From Lachnospiraceae bacterium (GTDB lineage Bacteria; Bacillota_A; Clostridia; Lachnospirales; Lachnospiraceae): a DNA stretch of 62,797 nt. Below, piece after piece: positions 9,617 through 18,294 of the stretch; position 1 is the stretch's first letter, and every line of letters starts with the position of its first letter. The DNA lies in NCBI GenBank assembly GCA_028694115.1, contig JAQUUB010000003.1, forward strand, positions 1-62,797, read 5' to 3'. The translations under genes and the position numbers were made by a program. Under the pieces are notes generated by a model, which saw only the letters and a list, made by a program, of their open reading frames with translations, made no database searches and was not told the origin of the DNA.

Positions 9617-9687
9617 AGGGGAATCATACAGTGGTAGTATGACGGTCTCCAAAACCGTTCACGGGGGTTCGAACCCCTCTTCCCCTG
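9617..9687 (+). tRNA. tRNA-Trp (anticodon CCA)
   Basis: Folds as a full cloverleaf: acceptor AGGGGAA/TTCCCCT with discriminator G, D arm ATAC/GTAT with a short GG-containing loop, anticodon stem ACGGT/ACCGT around loop CTCCAAA (anticodon CCA), and T loop TTCGAAC. The 3' CCA is not encoded. It has its own promoter and a terminator 4 bp downstream. It would be the tRNA sensed by the T-box upstream of trpE. Confidence 0.95.
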
Positions 9688-9690
9688 CTG

Positions 9691-9720
9691 AAAGGAGTTG
9701 TTTAATCAGCTCCTTTTTTT
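9691..9720 (+). terminator. terminator of tRNA-Trp
   Basis: Stem AAAGGAGTTG/CAGCTCCTTT with one wobble, then an uninterrupted T-run, ending just before the convergent radA stop codon. Confidence 0.85.
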
Positions 9721-9721
9721 G

Positions 9722-11092
9722 TTATATTAAATCAATTGCATCTCTGACGCTACGTACTCCGATTAGCTGCATGTCCTTAATCTCTTTCAGATTTTTAAGA
9801 GAAACTTCTGGCAGTACGCAGGTAGTAAATCCTAGTTTTTTTGCTTCTAATATTCTTTGCTCTGGCATTGATACCGCGCGGATTTCTCCGCTAAGCCCTA
9901 CCTCACCAAAAGCCATTAGCTTATCATCGATACTTCGATTTTTATAGCTTGATACAATTGCCATAGCAATTCCTAAATCAATGGCGGGTTCTGTTATTTT
10001 CATTCCACCTGCTATGTTTACATAAGCATCACAATTTCCAAGTTGTAGCCCTAAACGTTTTTCTAACACAGCCATTAACAAATTCACTCTGTTAAAGTCA
10101 GTACCTGTTGTCTGTCTTCTTGGTAAGCCGAAATTAGTTTGGCACACAAGCGCCTGAATCTCAATTAAGATTGGTCTAGTTCCCTCCATGGAGCATACTA
10201 CAATTGCTCCTGTTGCATCTTCCGGTTTTCCACTAAGCATAAATTCCGAAGGATTCAAAACTTCTATCAATCCTTCTTGTCTCATTTCGAAAACTCCTAT
10301 TTCATTTGTTGAGCCAAAACGGTTTTTTACACCTCTTAAAATTCGATAGGACGCATGGCGATCGCCTTCAAAATATAGAACCGTATCTACCATATGTTCT
10401 AGGATTCTAGGCCCTGCTACCGTTCCCTCCTTTGTCACATGACCTATAATGAAAATTGTTACATTTAGTCCCTTCGCCAGTTGCAATAAAACACCTGTAG
10501 ATTCTCTAACTTGAGATACACTCCCTGGAGCGGCAGAAACATTTTCATGAACCATTGTTTGAATAGAATCTATGATTACTGTCTTCGGTTCTACTCTTTT
10601 TATTATTTCACTTATTATTTCCAAATCTGTTTCACATAATAATAGAAGATTATCATTAAAATTACCAATACGATCTGCTCGTATCTTAATTTGTTTTAAA
10701 GATTCTTCTCCTGAAATATAAAGAACCTTATCTCCCATATCGGAAAGATTTTTACACACTTGCAGAAGAAGCGTTGATTTTCCAATACCTGGATCACCAC
10801 CAACCAAAGCCAAGGAGCCTGGTACGATACCCCCTCCTAAAACACGGTCCAATTCCCCAATCCCTGTTTTTCTTCTTTCCTCATTATTTGTCAAAACTTT
10901 CGAAATAACAGAAGGTTCCACTCTTTTTTCTACGCGTGACTTACTTCCCAAAGAATTTGCGGAAGTTTTTGTAGTTATTTCCTCTACGAATGTGTTCCAT
11001 TCCTTGCACATAGGACATTGGCCTAGCCATTTAGATGATTCGTGCCCACATGTCTGACAAAAAAATGTAGTTGTTTGCTTCGCTTTTGCCAT
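9722..11092 (-). CDS. radA: DNA repair protein RadA (Sms)
   Basis: RecA-like ATPase of 456 aa involved in branch migration and recombination repair. It has the N-terminal zinc finger CQTC-x10-CPMC (Cys 12, 15, 26, 29), Walker A GGDPGIGKST, the RadA-specific KNRFG motif (GVKNRFGSTNE), and a C-terminal Lon-protease-like domain (about 285-456). The start ATG at 11092 leads straight into the finger. In many Firmicutes radA follows clpC, as here, although disA is not present downstream; a tRNA gene follows instead. Confidence 0.97.
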   Translation of the reverse strand: MAKAKQTTTFFCQTCGHESSKWLGQCPMCKEWNTFVEEITTKTSANSLGSKSRVEKRVEPSVISKVLTNNEERRKTGIGELDRVLGGGIVPGSLALVGGDPGIGKSTLLLQVCKNLSDMGDKVLYISGEESLKQIKIRADRIGNFNDNLLLLCETDLEIISEIIKRVEPKTVIIDSIQTMVHENVSAAPGSVSQVRESTGVLLQLAKGLNVTIFIIGHVTKEGTVAGPRILEHMVDTVLYFEGDRHASYRILRGVKNRFGSTNEIGVFEMRQEGLIEVLNPSEFMLSGKPEDATGAIVVCSMEGTRPILIEIQALVCQTNFGLPRRQTTGTDFNRVNLLMAVLEKRLGLQLGNCDAYVNIAGGMKITEPAIDLGIAMAIVSSYKNRSIDDKLMAFGEVGLSGEIRAVSMPEQRILEAKKLGFTTCVLPEVSLKNLKEIKDMQLIGVRSVRDAIDLI

Positions 11093-11111
11093 AATTCTTC
11101 TCCATCATAAA

Positions 11112-11150
11112 ACAAAACAGCTGATCTCTATCCTGTCACAGCTGTTTTGT
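11112..11150 (-). terminator. hairpin between the 136-aa gene and radA
   Basis: Perfect 12-bp arms ACAAAACAGCTG (11112-11123) and CAGCTGTTTTGT (11139-11150). On the minus strand the stem runs into TTTTGTTTTA, so it probably terminates the upstream gene or attenuates into radA. Confidence 0.7.
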
Positions 11151-11168
11151 CCAATATTAATTCTATTA

Positions 11169-11579
11169 TTATTTCACTATTTTAACCTTTACTTCACCTG
11201 CATCTGCTAGTTCTACACTAACATTTAATTTACCTGCTAGATTTGTTTTCATTTTACCTGCAGTCTTTCCATCAACAAAAACTTCATACTCTGTATCATC
11301 TTCTAATCCGACTGTAATTTGGGCATCTTCTGAACCCTCTACAGCAAATTCCATACCCTTTTCTGTTTCTAACAAACCATTTACGCTAGTACCCGGAACT
11401 GACTCATATACAAACAATCCATTTTTTTCAAGCTTTGTCATGGTAGCAAATGTTTTTACTTTATAAATATCACCTGCATGCTCAAAATCTTCTTTTTTTT
11501 CTTTGTTTGTAAGCGTGTGATTTCCAAAGCTTATGGTGCCATCTGCTTCGGTACGAATTAATTCCATTACTAATGACAT
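11169..11579 (-). CDS. conserved beta-rich protein of unknown function
   Basis: 136 aa, soluble, no signal peptide or membrane segment. It begins MSLVMELIRTEADGTISFGNH and continues with alternating short beta-strand-like segments (YKVKTFATMTKLEKN, VYESVPGTSVNGL, ITVGLEDDTEYEVFVDG, GKMKTNLAGKLNVSVEL). Proteins of this type are common in Clostridia and are sometimes labelled endosialidase-like, but no catalytic motif supports an enzymatic call. The frame opens at 11621, yet the AGGAGG at 11588-11593 with 8 nt spacing selects ATG 11579; in the longer frame that Shine-Dalgarno would be coding. It sits between clpC and radA, hinting at a stress-linked role, which is inference only. Confidence 0.75.
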   Translation of the reverse strand: MSLVMELIRTEADGTISFGNHTLTNKEKKEDFEHAGDIYKVKTFATMTKLEKNGLFVYESVPGTSVNGLLETEKGMEFAVEGSEDAQITVGLEDDTEYEVFVDGKTAGKMKTNLAGKLNVSVELADAGEVKVKIVK

Positions 11580-11677
11580 TTTCCCTTGTCCTCCTAAGTT
11601 ATCTGAAGTAACTTTCATCACCTCTGCTGTTATCTACTTGTATTATAATATAAAATTCGACAACAATCTATAAATAT

Positions 11678-14122
11678 TTACTTAAATTTAATCTCGCCAT
11701 TTTTAATACTCACTGTCACTGTATCACCTTGCTTTGCATTGCCTTTTAAGATTTCTTCTGCCAATCCGTCTTCAATCATACTCTGCATTTTTCTACGTAA
11801 TGGCCTTGCACCAAATTTTATATCAGATCCCTTTTCAACAATATGTTTTTTTACCGAAGGATTAATCACTAAATGAATATCCATTTGATTCTTAGCACGC
11901 TTTATTAAGTTTGCAGAAAGTAAAGTGACGATTTCACCCATATGCTCCTTATTCAAAGCATGGAATACCACGATCTCATCAATTCTGTTTATAAATTCAG
12001 GCTTGAAAATTCTTTTTACTTCTTCCATAACTCCACTCTTCATGAGATTGTAATTCTGTTTTTCATCCTCTTTCGCAGAAAATCCAAGTCTTTTAGGATC
12101 TATAATTCTCTGTGCACCCGCATTCGACGTCATAATAATAATTGCATTCTTAAAACTTACTTTTCTTCCCTTCGAATCCGTAATATGACCATCATCTAAA
12201 ACCTGTAATAAGATATTAAATACATCTGGATGTGCTTTTTCTATTTCGTCAAATAAGACAACCGAATACGGATTTCTTCTGATTTTCTCACTTAATTGTC
12301 CGCCATCCTCAAATCCAACATAGCCTGGGGGGGAACCAATCATCTTTGCTACACTATGTTGTTCCATAAATTCAGACATATCAACTCTTATTAATGAATT
12401 TTCCGACCCAAACATTGCCTCTGCAAGAGCTTTGGACAATTCCGTTTTCCCTACACCTGTAGGTCCTAAGAAAAGGAATGATCCCATTGGTCTATTAGGG
12501 TCTTTTAATCCCACTCTACTTCTCTTTATTGCCTTTGCCACTGCACTTACAGCTTCTTCCTGACCAATCACTCTTTGATGTAGTATTTTTTCTAATTGAA
12601 TCAGTCTGCTATTTTCTTTTTCAGTTAATTTATTTACTGGTATTTTCGTCCATACTGATACAACATCAGCGATATCATCTTCTGTAACAACTAACTTCTT
12701 TTCTAAAAGTCCCTTTGCATATCGTTCTTTTAGCTTTAAATATTTTTCGTTCTTTTTTTCTTGTTCTCTTTTAATTTCTCCAGCACCTACATAATCTTCA
12801 TTAATAATAGCACGCTCTTTTTGCTCTTCCATAGATTTTATTTCTTCTTCTAGGATTTTCATATTTGGTGGAACTGTTAACCCTGAAATCCTCATCTTCG
12901 AAGCTGCTTCATCCATAACATCAATAGCCTTATCAGGTAGAAATCGATCATTAATATAACGCGAAGACATTTTCACTGCTGCCTCAATTGCATCATCCGA
13001 AATGACTACATTATGATGCTGTTCATACTTTTCCCTAATACCTTTTAATATTTCAATGGATTGAGTTTCATTTGGCTCTTCTACCGTTACCGGTTGAAAT
13101 CTACGTTCAAGCGCAGGATCCTTTTCTATATACTTTCTATATTCATCAATTGTTGTAGCACCGATTAATTGTATTTCGCCCCTTGCTAAAGATGGCTTTA
13201 GAATATTCGAAGCGTCAATTGCTCCTTCTGCGCCGCCTGCACCAATCAACGTATGCAGTTCATCGAGAAACAGAAGAATATTACCATCTGCAATTACTTC
13301 TTTCACAACTTTTTTAATTCGTTCTTCAAATTCACCACGATACTTACTTCCAGCAACCATACCAGATAAATCAAGTGTTACAACTCTTTTATTTGCAATG
13401 GTTTGAGGTACATTTCCCTCTACTATTTTCAATGCCAGCCCTTCCGCTATTGCTGTTTTTCCAACACCAGGCTCACCAATCAGGCAAGGATTATTTTTTG
13501 TTCTCCTACTCAAAATCTGCACTACACGTACAATTTCATCTGTTCTCCCAATAACAGGATCTAATTTACCTTCTTTTGCTAACAATGTTAAATCGCGACT
13601 ATATTGATTTAAAGTAGTGGTTTCTTCCTTCTCTTTCTTTTGAATTGGCTTTCCATTTTGGAAATCCTGCTTATATAAATTTCCATCCTCCCCCATTGCG
13701 ATCAAGGTATCTACATAGAGCCTCTGAATATTTACACCAACCGTGTTAAGTAATCTTGCGGCAACACTTTCGGTCTCTTTCAGCAATGCAATTAAAATAT
13801 GTTCCGTTCCAATTCTTTCGGCTCCAAATCGCATTGCTTCTTTATGACTTGCATCTAATATCTGTTCTGTTCTAGGTGTATATCCATCTCTATCTTCAAC
13901 TGCTACAGGGGTTCCTGGTGCAATTAAATCCTCAATCAAATCTAATACCTGGTCTTCATCCACTCGGTTACTCATTAAAACGCGTGCGGCTACACCGGTT
14001 CCTTCTCGAAGTAGTCCAACCAAAAGATGCTCACTTCCCACATAACTTTGACGAAGTTCTCTTGCTGCCCTCTTTGCAAGTTGTAAAGCTCGCTCTGCTT
14101 TCTGTGTATAGATATCTGACAT
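11678..14122 (-). CDS. clpC: ClpC-type AAA+ chaperone/protease ATPase
   Basis: Hsp100 unfoldase of 814 aa that would feed substrates to ClpP. It contains two Clp N-terminal repeats (about 1-150), a first AAA+ module with Walker A GEPGVGKT and Walker B LLFLDELHTLIGAGG, a UVR-like middle domain (about 415-450), and a second AAA+ module with GPTGVGKT and VVLFDEIEKAHPDVFN plus the C-terminal D2-small domain. The start ATG 14122 is one base past the stop of the GntR gene, whose last codons GGA-GGA form its ribosome binding site. ClpC in Bacillus sits with ctsR-mcsA-mcsB; here the partner is a GntR regulator. Confidence 0.97.
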   Translation of the reverse strand: MSDIYTQKAERALQLAKRAARELRQSYVGSEHLLVGLLREGTGVAARVLMSNRVDEDQVLDLIEDLIAPGTPVAVEDRDGYTPRTEQILDASHKEAMRFGAERIGTEHILIALLKETESVAARLLNTVGVNIQRLYVDTLIAMGEDGNLYKQDFQNGKPIQKKEKEETTTLNQYSRDLTLLAKEGKLDPVIGRTDEIVRVVQILSRRTKNNPCLIGEPGVGKTAIAEGLALKIVEGNVPQTIANKRVVTLDLSGMVAGSKYRGEFEERIKKVVKEVIADGNILLFLDELHTLIGAGGAEGAIDASNILKPSLARGEIQLIGATTIDEYRKYIEKDPALERRFQPVTVEEPNETQSIEILKGIREKYEQHHNVVISDDAIEAAVKMSSRYINDRFLPDKAIDVMDEAASKMRISGLTVPPNMKILEEEIKSMEEQKERAIINEDYVGAGEIKREQEKKNEKYLKLKERYAKGLLEKKLVVTEDDIADVVSVWTKIPVNKLTEKENSRLIQLEKILHQRVIGQEEAVSAVAKAIKRSRVGLKDPNRPMGSFLFLGPTGVGKTELSKALAEAMFGSENSLIRVDMSEFMEQHSVAKMIGSPPGYVGFEDGGQLSEKIRRNPYSVVLFDEIEKAHPDVFNILLQVLDDGHITDSKGRKVSFKNAIIIMTSNAGAQRIIDPKRLGFSAKEDEKQNYNLMKSGVMEEVKRIFKPEFINRIDEIVVFHALNKEHMGEIVTLLSANLIKRAKNQMDIHLVINPSVKKHIVEKGSDIKFGARPLRRKMQSMIEDGLAEEILKGNAKQGDTVTVSIKNGEIKFK

Positions 14123-14123
14123 T

Positions 14124-14498
14124 TCAAAGTCCTCCATATTCATTATATATCTCATCAATTAATTCATGTACTTCTTCACGAGAAATATCTTTTAAACTTC
14201 CCTTTGCCAAAAGTACTTTAAAATCCCTTTTCATTTCATCCATAGCTCTCAGCTTGTCTATATCAATCGCTATGACTGCCCCTCTTCTTCTATCGACTTT
14301 TACAAATCCTTCTTGCTTTAAAACAGTATATGCTTTGTTTACTGTATGCATGTTAATTCCTATATTATCAGCTAATTGTCTAACTGATGGAAGAGTATCC
14401 CCTTCTCTAATCTTAGAAGTGGCTATTCCAACGATAATCTGGTTTCTTAACTGAATATACAAGGCTTCATCACTACTAAAATCAATCTCAATTAGCAT
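14124..14498 (-). CDS. GntR/YtrA family transcriptional regulator
   Basis: Short GntR-type repressor of 124 aa. The winged helix-turn-helix occupies about residues 10-78 (YIQLRNQIIVGIATSKIREG, then LPSVRQLADNIGINMHTVNKAY and a VDRRRGAVI wing); the remaining 45 residues form a small helical dimerisation tail as in the YtrA subfamily. It is translationally tied to clpC (stop TGA, one base, ATG), so it probably regulates clpC expression and itself. A dyad in the promoter spacer is the likely operator. A GntR in the position normally held by CtsR is unusual. Confidence 0.9.
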   Translation of the reverse strand: MLIEIDFSSDEALYIQLRNQIIVGIATSKIREGDTLPSVRQLADNIGINMHTVNKAYTVLKQEGFVKVDRRRGAVIAIDIDKLRAMDEMKRDFKVLLAKGSLKDISREEVHELIDEIYNEYGGL

Positions 14499-14541
14499 CC
14501 TAATATCTCCTAATTTACCAATCCATCAAATTGTTATATAG

Positions 14542-14570
14542 ATACTATCACAAATAGCGTGATTTGTAAA
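14542..14570 (-). promoter_or_regulatory. promoter with operator of gntR-clpC
   Basis: Minus-strand TTTACA (14570-14565), 17 bp, TAGTAT (14547-14542). The spacer contains ACAAAT-6 bp-ATTTGT (14550-14567), which fits an autoregulated GntR site. No CIRCE element and no CtsR heptad repeat is seen. Confidence 0.65.
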
Positions 14571-14593
14571 ATTCTTCATTGCTGATTGTATAT

Positions 14594-14632
14594 AAAAAAA
14601 GTGCCTCTTGTTAACTTTCGTAAAGAGGCACT
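14594..14632 (-). terminator. terminator of the Asp-rich membrane protein gene
   Basis: Stem GTGCCTCTT/AAGAGGCAC; on the minus strand it is followed by seven T residues. Confidence 0.9.
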
Positions 14633-14642
14633 GAATGGTTTT

Positions 14643-16136
14643 TTAAATATCAATAAATTCAAATTCAAAATCATCATCTAATTCTGGTTGCGGTCTTGGT
14701 CTAGATACTGGTTTCGATTCTAGTTTTGAAGTTGGTTTTGAATCTGGTTTCGATACTGATTTGGATGCTGGTTTTGAAACTTGCCTTTGAGTTTGGCTCT
14801 CCTGTCTTTCAGGCATTGGTTTTACCTGATTTTTCTTTTCAGGTTGATTATATTTAACTTCCATACGCTTCCAATTAGTAGTATCGTCATCGTCATCATC
14901 TTCATCGTCTTCATCGTCATCATCTTCGTCATCATCTTTATCCATTAGATAATTCAACTCGCGCCTACCAGTTTTAATATGTGTCTTCTCTTTTTTTGCA
15001 ACACGTTGGCGCATCTCATCCATTTCGTGATCATCATCATCATCGTCATCATCATAATGATCTTTGTATTCTCGCAGCTGAAGTATTACATTAACAAGGA
15101 TAAATATACAAATTACAAGAAGTATTGCTAATGCAGCAATTACAAATAATCGTTTTTGAGCACTGGAACGGTACTGTGTAACTTGTTGACTTTCACCACT
15201 AGATACTGCCACATACCTCTGATAAGTGCTTTCCTTGGTATCATACATATAAAATCCAATTACCCCATCTTGATTAATCGCATAAACAAGAAAATATTCG
15301 GATGGACTTGCTTCTACAATTCCCGAACCCTCTGCTGCCTGCGTATCACTTGCGGGTAACGCCTCTCCAACTTCATCTGAAGATTCTGCTTGTGCAGCAT
15401 AAACGGTAAGTGTTTTTCCCGCACCTGCACATGCGTAAAATAACGCACTTGCATAAGACTTCTCATTCTTTGCAGTACTTTCATCCTGGCTTTGTTCTAC
15501 TGTTGTTTCCTGTTCCTCAGTAGGTGCTTCTGTAGTATCCGCTGATTCAGCATCATTTGGAAGAATCCATGCAGTAACTGTTTTTCCGTACCACTGCAAA
15601 TTTGCTTTTGTAAAACCATTTGGAGGGATAATTACATCACCTGGATCCAACACAATAATATATTTATCTTCACCACTAAAAATCTGAACAAAGTCCGTCA
15701 TATTCGCGGTGTTAATATCGCACATATAGAACCCACCATTTTCGCCATTTGAATCCGCTAAATAGGCTAATACAACCTCCCCATTTCCTTTATCCATATA
15801 AGCAATTTCAATTGTCTGTCCTTCATAGGTACAGGAAGACTTATGAAATCCCTTTGGCATCAATTCCTCTGGAAATGTAGATGCAATTTCCAACCCATTA
15901 TTTGTGGGAAGACCACTCATTTGAATTTCTCCACCTGTAGTATTCCCTGTTGTAGCAATATTCTCCGATACCCCATTTTCCGATGCTGTTCCATTTTCTG
16001 ACTGTGTATCTGCAACATCTTCTGTATTACTATCCTCACTTAACGTTTCTGCATATGTCACGATTGGAGCACTACAGAAAACCATTGTAGACATGATGAA
16101 TGCTAGCATATTATATTTTATCTTACCTAATTTCAT
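14643..16136 (-). CDS. secreted-domain membrane protein with Asp-rich cytoplasmic tail
   Basis: Function unknown; 497 aa. It has a signal peptide (about 1-30, ending TYA-ET), an acidic Ser/Thr/Glu linker, two related outer segments of the form GFYMCDINTANMTDFVQIFSGE and GFYMYDTKESTYQRYVAVSSGE, one membrane helix at about 329-352, then a cytoplasmic tail. The tail holds a run of eight Asp (about 362-369), a second Asp/Glu block (about 401-418), a Ser-Lys-Pro repeat region and a terminal FEFEF motif. Start ATG 16136 has GGAGGAG; the frame to 16187 lacks a site. The topology suggests an outside domain joined to a charged inner tail that may bind cations or basic partners, which is inference. Confidence 0.8.
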   Translation of the reverse strand: MKLGKIKYNMLAFIMSTMVFCSAPIVTYAETLSEDSNTEDVADTQSENGTASENGVSENIATTGNTTGGEIQMSGLPTNNGLEIASTFPEELMPKGFHKSSCTYEGQTIEIAYMDKGNGEVVLAYLADSNGENGGFYMCDINTANMTDFVQIFSGEDKYIIVLDPGDVIIPPNGFTKANLQWYGKTVTAWILPNDAESADTTEAPTEEQETTVEQSQDESTAKNEKSYASALFYACAGAGKTLTVYAAQAESSDEVGEALPASDTQAAEGSGIVEASPSEYFLVYAINQDGVIGFYMYDTKESTYQRYVAVSSGESQQVTQYRSSAQKRLFVIAALAILLVICIFILVNVILQLREYKDHYDDDDDDDDHEMDEMRQRVAKKEKTHIKTGRRELNYLMDKDDDEDDDDEDDEDDDDDDTTNWKRMEVKYNQPEKKNQVKPMPERQESQTQRQVSKPASKSVSKPDSKPTSKLESKPVSRPRPQPELDDDFEFEFIDI

Positions 16137-16433
16137 TGTTACTCTCCTCCATTTTAAATGGTTCTGTTCGAAATAAATATCTTTCATTTATGTACTATTT
16201 TTAGTATTAACCTTTTCTGTTGTCTTTAGACATTTCAATTTATCATTTTTATTCTCAATTTGTCAAAATCTACATAATCATCATACCAATGCGTTTCCCA
16301 TTAGTCAACCCAAATATAGTGTTATTTCTTATGATTTCATTAATTTTTTACAATATCTAGTTTGATTTTGCTTTTTTTGCAAGATCAAAAAAGTTGCAAA
16401 AATGTTGTTCAAAAATTATTCATACGTCTTAAA
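16137..16433. other. AT-rich leader and promoter region, no gene
   Basis: Holds a strong minus-strand promoter (16280-16308), a second possible one with TTGACA at 16266-16261 and TAAATT 18 bp on, and an inverted repeat TTTTTGCAA/TTGCAAAAA near 16376-16402. No reading frame with a ribosome binding site was found. Confidence 0.6.
16280..16308 (-). promoter_or_regulatory. promoter of the Asp-rich protein gene
   Basis: TTGACT (16308-16303), 17 bp, TATGAT (16285-16280) on the minus strand. The leader to the start codon is about 140 nt, long enough for further control. Confidence 0.7.
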
Positions 16434-16469
16434 AAATAAAACCAGGGAAATTGATCCCTGGTTTTATTT
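16434..16469 (-). terminator. terminator downstream of zinc-ribbon gene
   Basis: Perfect 15-bp stem AAATAAAACCAGGGA/TCCCTGGTTTTATTT with a 6-nt loop, followed by T-rich sequence on the minus strand; it ends two bases from the stop codon. Confidence 0.92.
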
Positions 16470-16470
16470 C

Positions 16471-16932
16471 TTATCTTTTAAATCGCTTTTCTCCACTTGC
16501 TACTTCTTTTTTCTCCATGCCAATTCCAGTCATTACTTTTTTCTTTTCTTCAAACTCTTCATTTTTTCTTTTCTTATTATTAGCAGCTTCTCGAAGTTTT
16601 AAACAGGTAGGACATAATCTTCCAATCCTTATTTCAACTCCGCATTCTTCACATTTTAGAAATGTTCTAGATTCTACCGAAACTTCAAATCTTTCTTCTC
16701 TTAGCATTTCGTTAATTTCTCTTTGATTAACTCCTGTTGCTATTGAAATTTCACCTGCTGTCGCTCCACGATGAAGCTCTAAGTATGTTCTTACTTTTCC
16801 ATAGTCATCATACTCAAGAGATTTACATTTTTCACATTGGTATTCACCAACGCCTCGAAAAATCATATCCCCTCCGCATATTTTACATCGAGTTGGTTTA
16901 TTATATTGATTTAAATAGATTTTTTCCTGCAT
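16471..16932 (-). CDS. zinc-ribbon / helix-turn-helix protein (YvyF-like)
   Basis: 153 aa with two cysteine pairs in an N-terminal ribbon (C16/C19, C33/C36), a central helical segment VRTYLELHRGATAGEI that looks like a small helix-turn-helix, then a second ribbon (C94/C97, C107/C110) and a very charged Lys/Glu tail of about 40 residues. The ribbon-HTH-ribbon order resembles the YvyF/TIGR03826 proteins of Bacillus flagellar operons, though no flagellar gene is nearby. It follows purD by about 80 bp and has a strong terminator. Role unknown; DNA or RNA binding is plausible. Confidence 0.7.
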   Translation of the reverse strand: MQEKIYLNQYNKPTRCKICGGDMIFRGVGEYQCEKCKSLEYDDYGKVRTYLELHRGATAGEISIATGVNQREINEMLREERFEVSVESRTFLKCEECGVEIRIGRLCPTCLKLREAANNKKRKNEEFEEKKKVMTGIGMEKKEVASGEKRFKR

Positions 16933-17012
16933 ATTTTTTCCATTCTAGAATTTAGTATTCTGCCGTTAAATTATACTGGTTTCAATAAATCTGTTTAATT
17001 CTATTTTGAAGT

Positions 17013-18284
17013 CTAAATCTCATCAATTGCTTTACCGATATCAGAACGACAATATTTATTATCAAAATCAATCCATTTTGTTGCTTCATATGCATTGGCT
17101 CTGGCAGTTTTCAAATCTTTTCCTTTCGCTGTTACGCCTAGGACTCTTCCGCCATTTGTCACGACTGTCTGATTATCCATCTTGGTTCCTGCATGAAAGA
17201 CATAGTATCCTTCTTTATCTTTAAAGTTTTCTAACCCACGAATTGGAAGACCCTTTTCATATTTTTCTGGATATCCATTAGATGCAAGTACGACACATAC
17301 TGCAGCATTATCTTCAAATTGCAAATCAATATCACTTAATTTTCCATCAATACAAGCTTCCATTACCTCAATCAGATCATTCTTCATTCTAGGTAAAACA
17401 ACCTGTGCCTCGGGATCTCCAAATCTGGCATTATATTCAAGCACTTTAGGTCCATTTTCAGTTAACATAATACCAAAGAAAATAATACCTTTGAATTCTC
17501 TGTTTTCTGCTGCCATTGCATCTACCGTTGCCTGGTAAACATACTTGTTACAAAATTCATCTACCTCTTCTGTATAGAATGGACTTGGTGAAAAAGTTCC
17601 CATACCACCTGTATTCAATCCCTGATCACCATCCTTGGCTCTTTTGTGATCTTGTGCAGAGGTCATGGTCTTAATCGTTTTTCCATCTACAAATGATAAT
17701 ACCGATACTTCTCTGCCAGTCATAAATTCTTCCACTACCAGGCGATTACCAGCTGTTCCGAATTGTTTATCAAGCATAATGGACTTTACTCCAGCTTTTG
17801 CCTCTTCCAAGGTATTGCATATCAATACACCTTTTCCCAGAGCCAAACCATCTGCCTTTAATACAATAGGCATTTTCGCTGTTTCTAAGTATTTTAAAGC
17901 ATCCTCAGCATTCTCGAAATTTTCATAAGCTGCTGTTGGTATGTTATATTTTTTCATTAAATCTTTGGAAAATGCTTTTGACCCTTCTAGGATAGCAGCA
18001 TTTTTTCTTGGTCCAAAAACCTTTAAACCAGCCGCTTCAAACGCATCCACCGCACCGCCAACTAAAGGATCGTCTGGTGCAACAATGGTAAAATCAATTG
18101 CATTTTTCTTTGCAAAATCAACTAGTTTATCAAATTCCATAACGCCAATTGGTACGCATTCTGCTAATTCTGCAATTCCTGCATTACCTGGTGCACAATA
18201 TAATTTGGAAACCCTATCACTTTTTGCAACACTGTTAGCAATCGCATGCTCTCTGCCGCCGCCACCTACGATAAGAACTTTCAT
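17013..18284 (-). CDS. purD: phosphoribosylamine--glycine ligase
   Basis: Second step of purine synthesis: ATP-dependent joining of glycine to phosphoribosylamine. The 423-aa protein has the expected ATP-grasp layout, with MKVLIVGGGGREHAI at the start, the GGAVDAFEAAGLKVFGP segment, VLKADGLALGKGV in the ATP site, and the highly conserved DHKRAKDGDQGLNTGGMG and YNARFGDPEAQ motifs. Start ATG has AGGAGA. Last gene of purE-purM-purN-purD, 10 bp after purN. Confidence 0.98.
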   Translation of the reverse strand: MKVLIVGGGGREHAIANSVAKSDRVSKLYCAPGNAGIAELAECVPIGVMEFDKLVDFAKKNAIDFTIVAPDDPLVGGAVDAFEAAGLKVFGPRKNAAILEGSKAFSKDLMKKYNIPTAAYENFENAEDALKYLETAKMPIVLKADGLALGKGVLICNTLEEAKAGVKSIMLDKQFGTAGNRLVVEEFMTGREVSVLSFVDGKTIKTMTSAQDHKRAKDGDQGLNTGGMGTFSPSPFYTEEVDEFCNKYVYQATVDAMAAENREFKGIIFFGIMLTENGPKVLEYNARFGDPEAQVVLPRMKNDLIEVMEACIDGKLSDIDLQFEDNAAVCVVLASNGYPEKYEKGLPIRGLENFKDKEGYYVFHAGTKMDNQTVVTNGGRVLGVTAKGKDLKTARANAYEATKWIDFDNKYCRSDIGKAIDEI

Positions 18285-18294
18285 TTGTATTCTC

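Noticed and set aside
13876..14454. Plus-strand 192-aa reading frame across clpC and gntR
   Set aside because: Antisense to two strongly conserved genes and without a ribosome binding site.
14881..15060. Trinucleotide (GAT/GAC) tracts as a CRISPR or tandem-repeat array
   Set aside because: They are in frame and encode the Asp-rich tail; there are no spacers.
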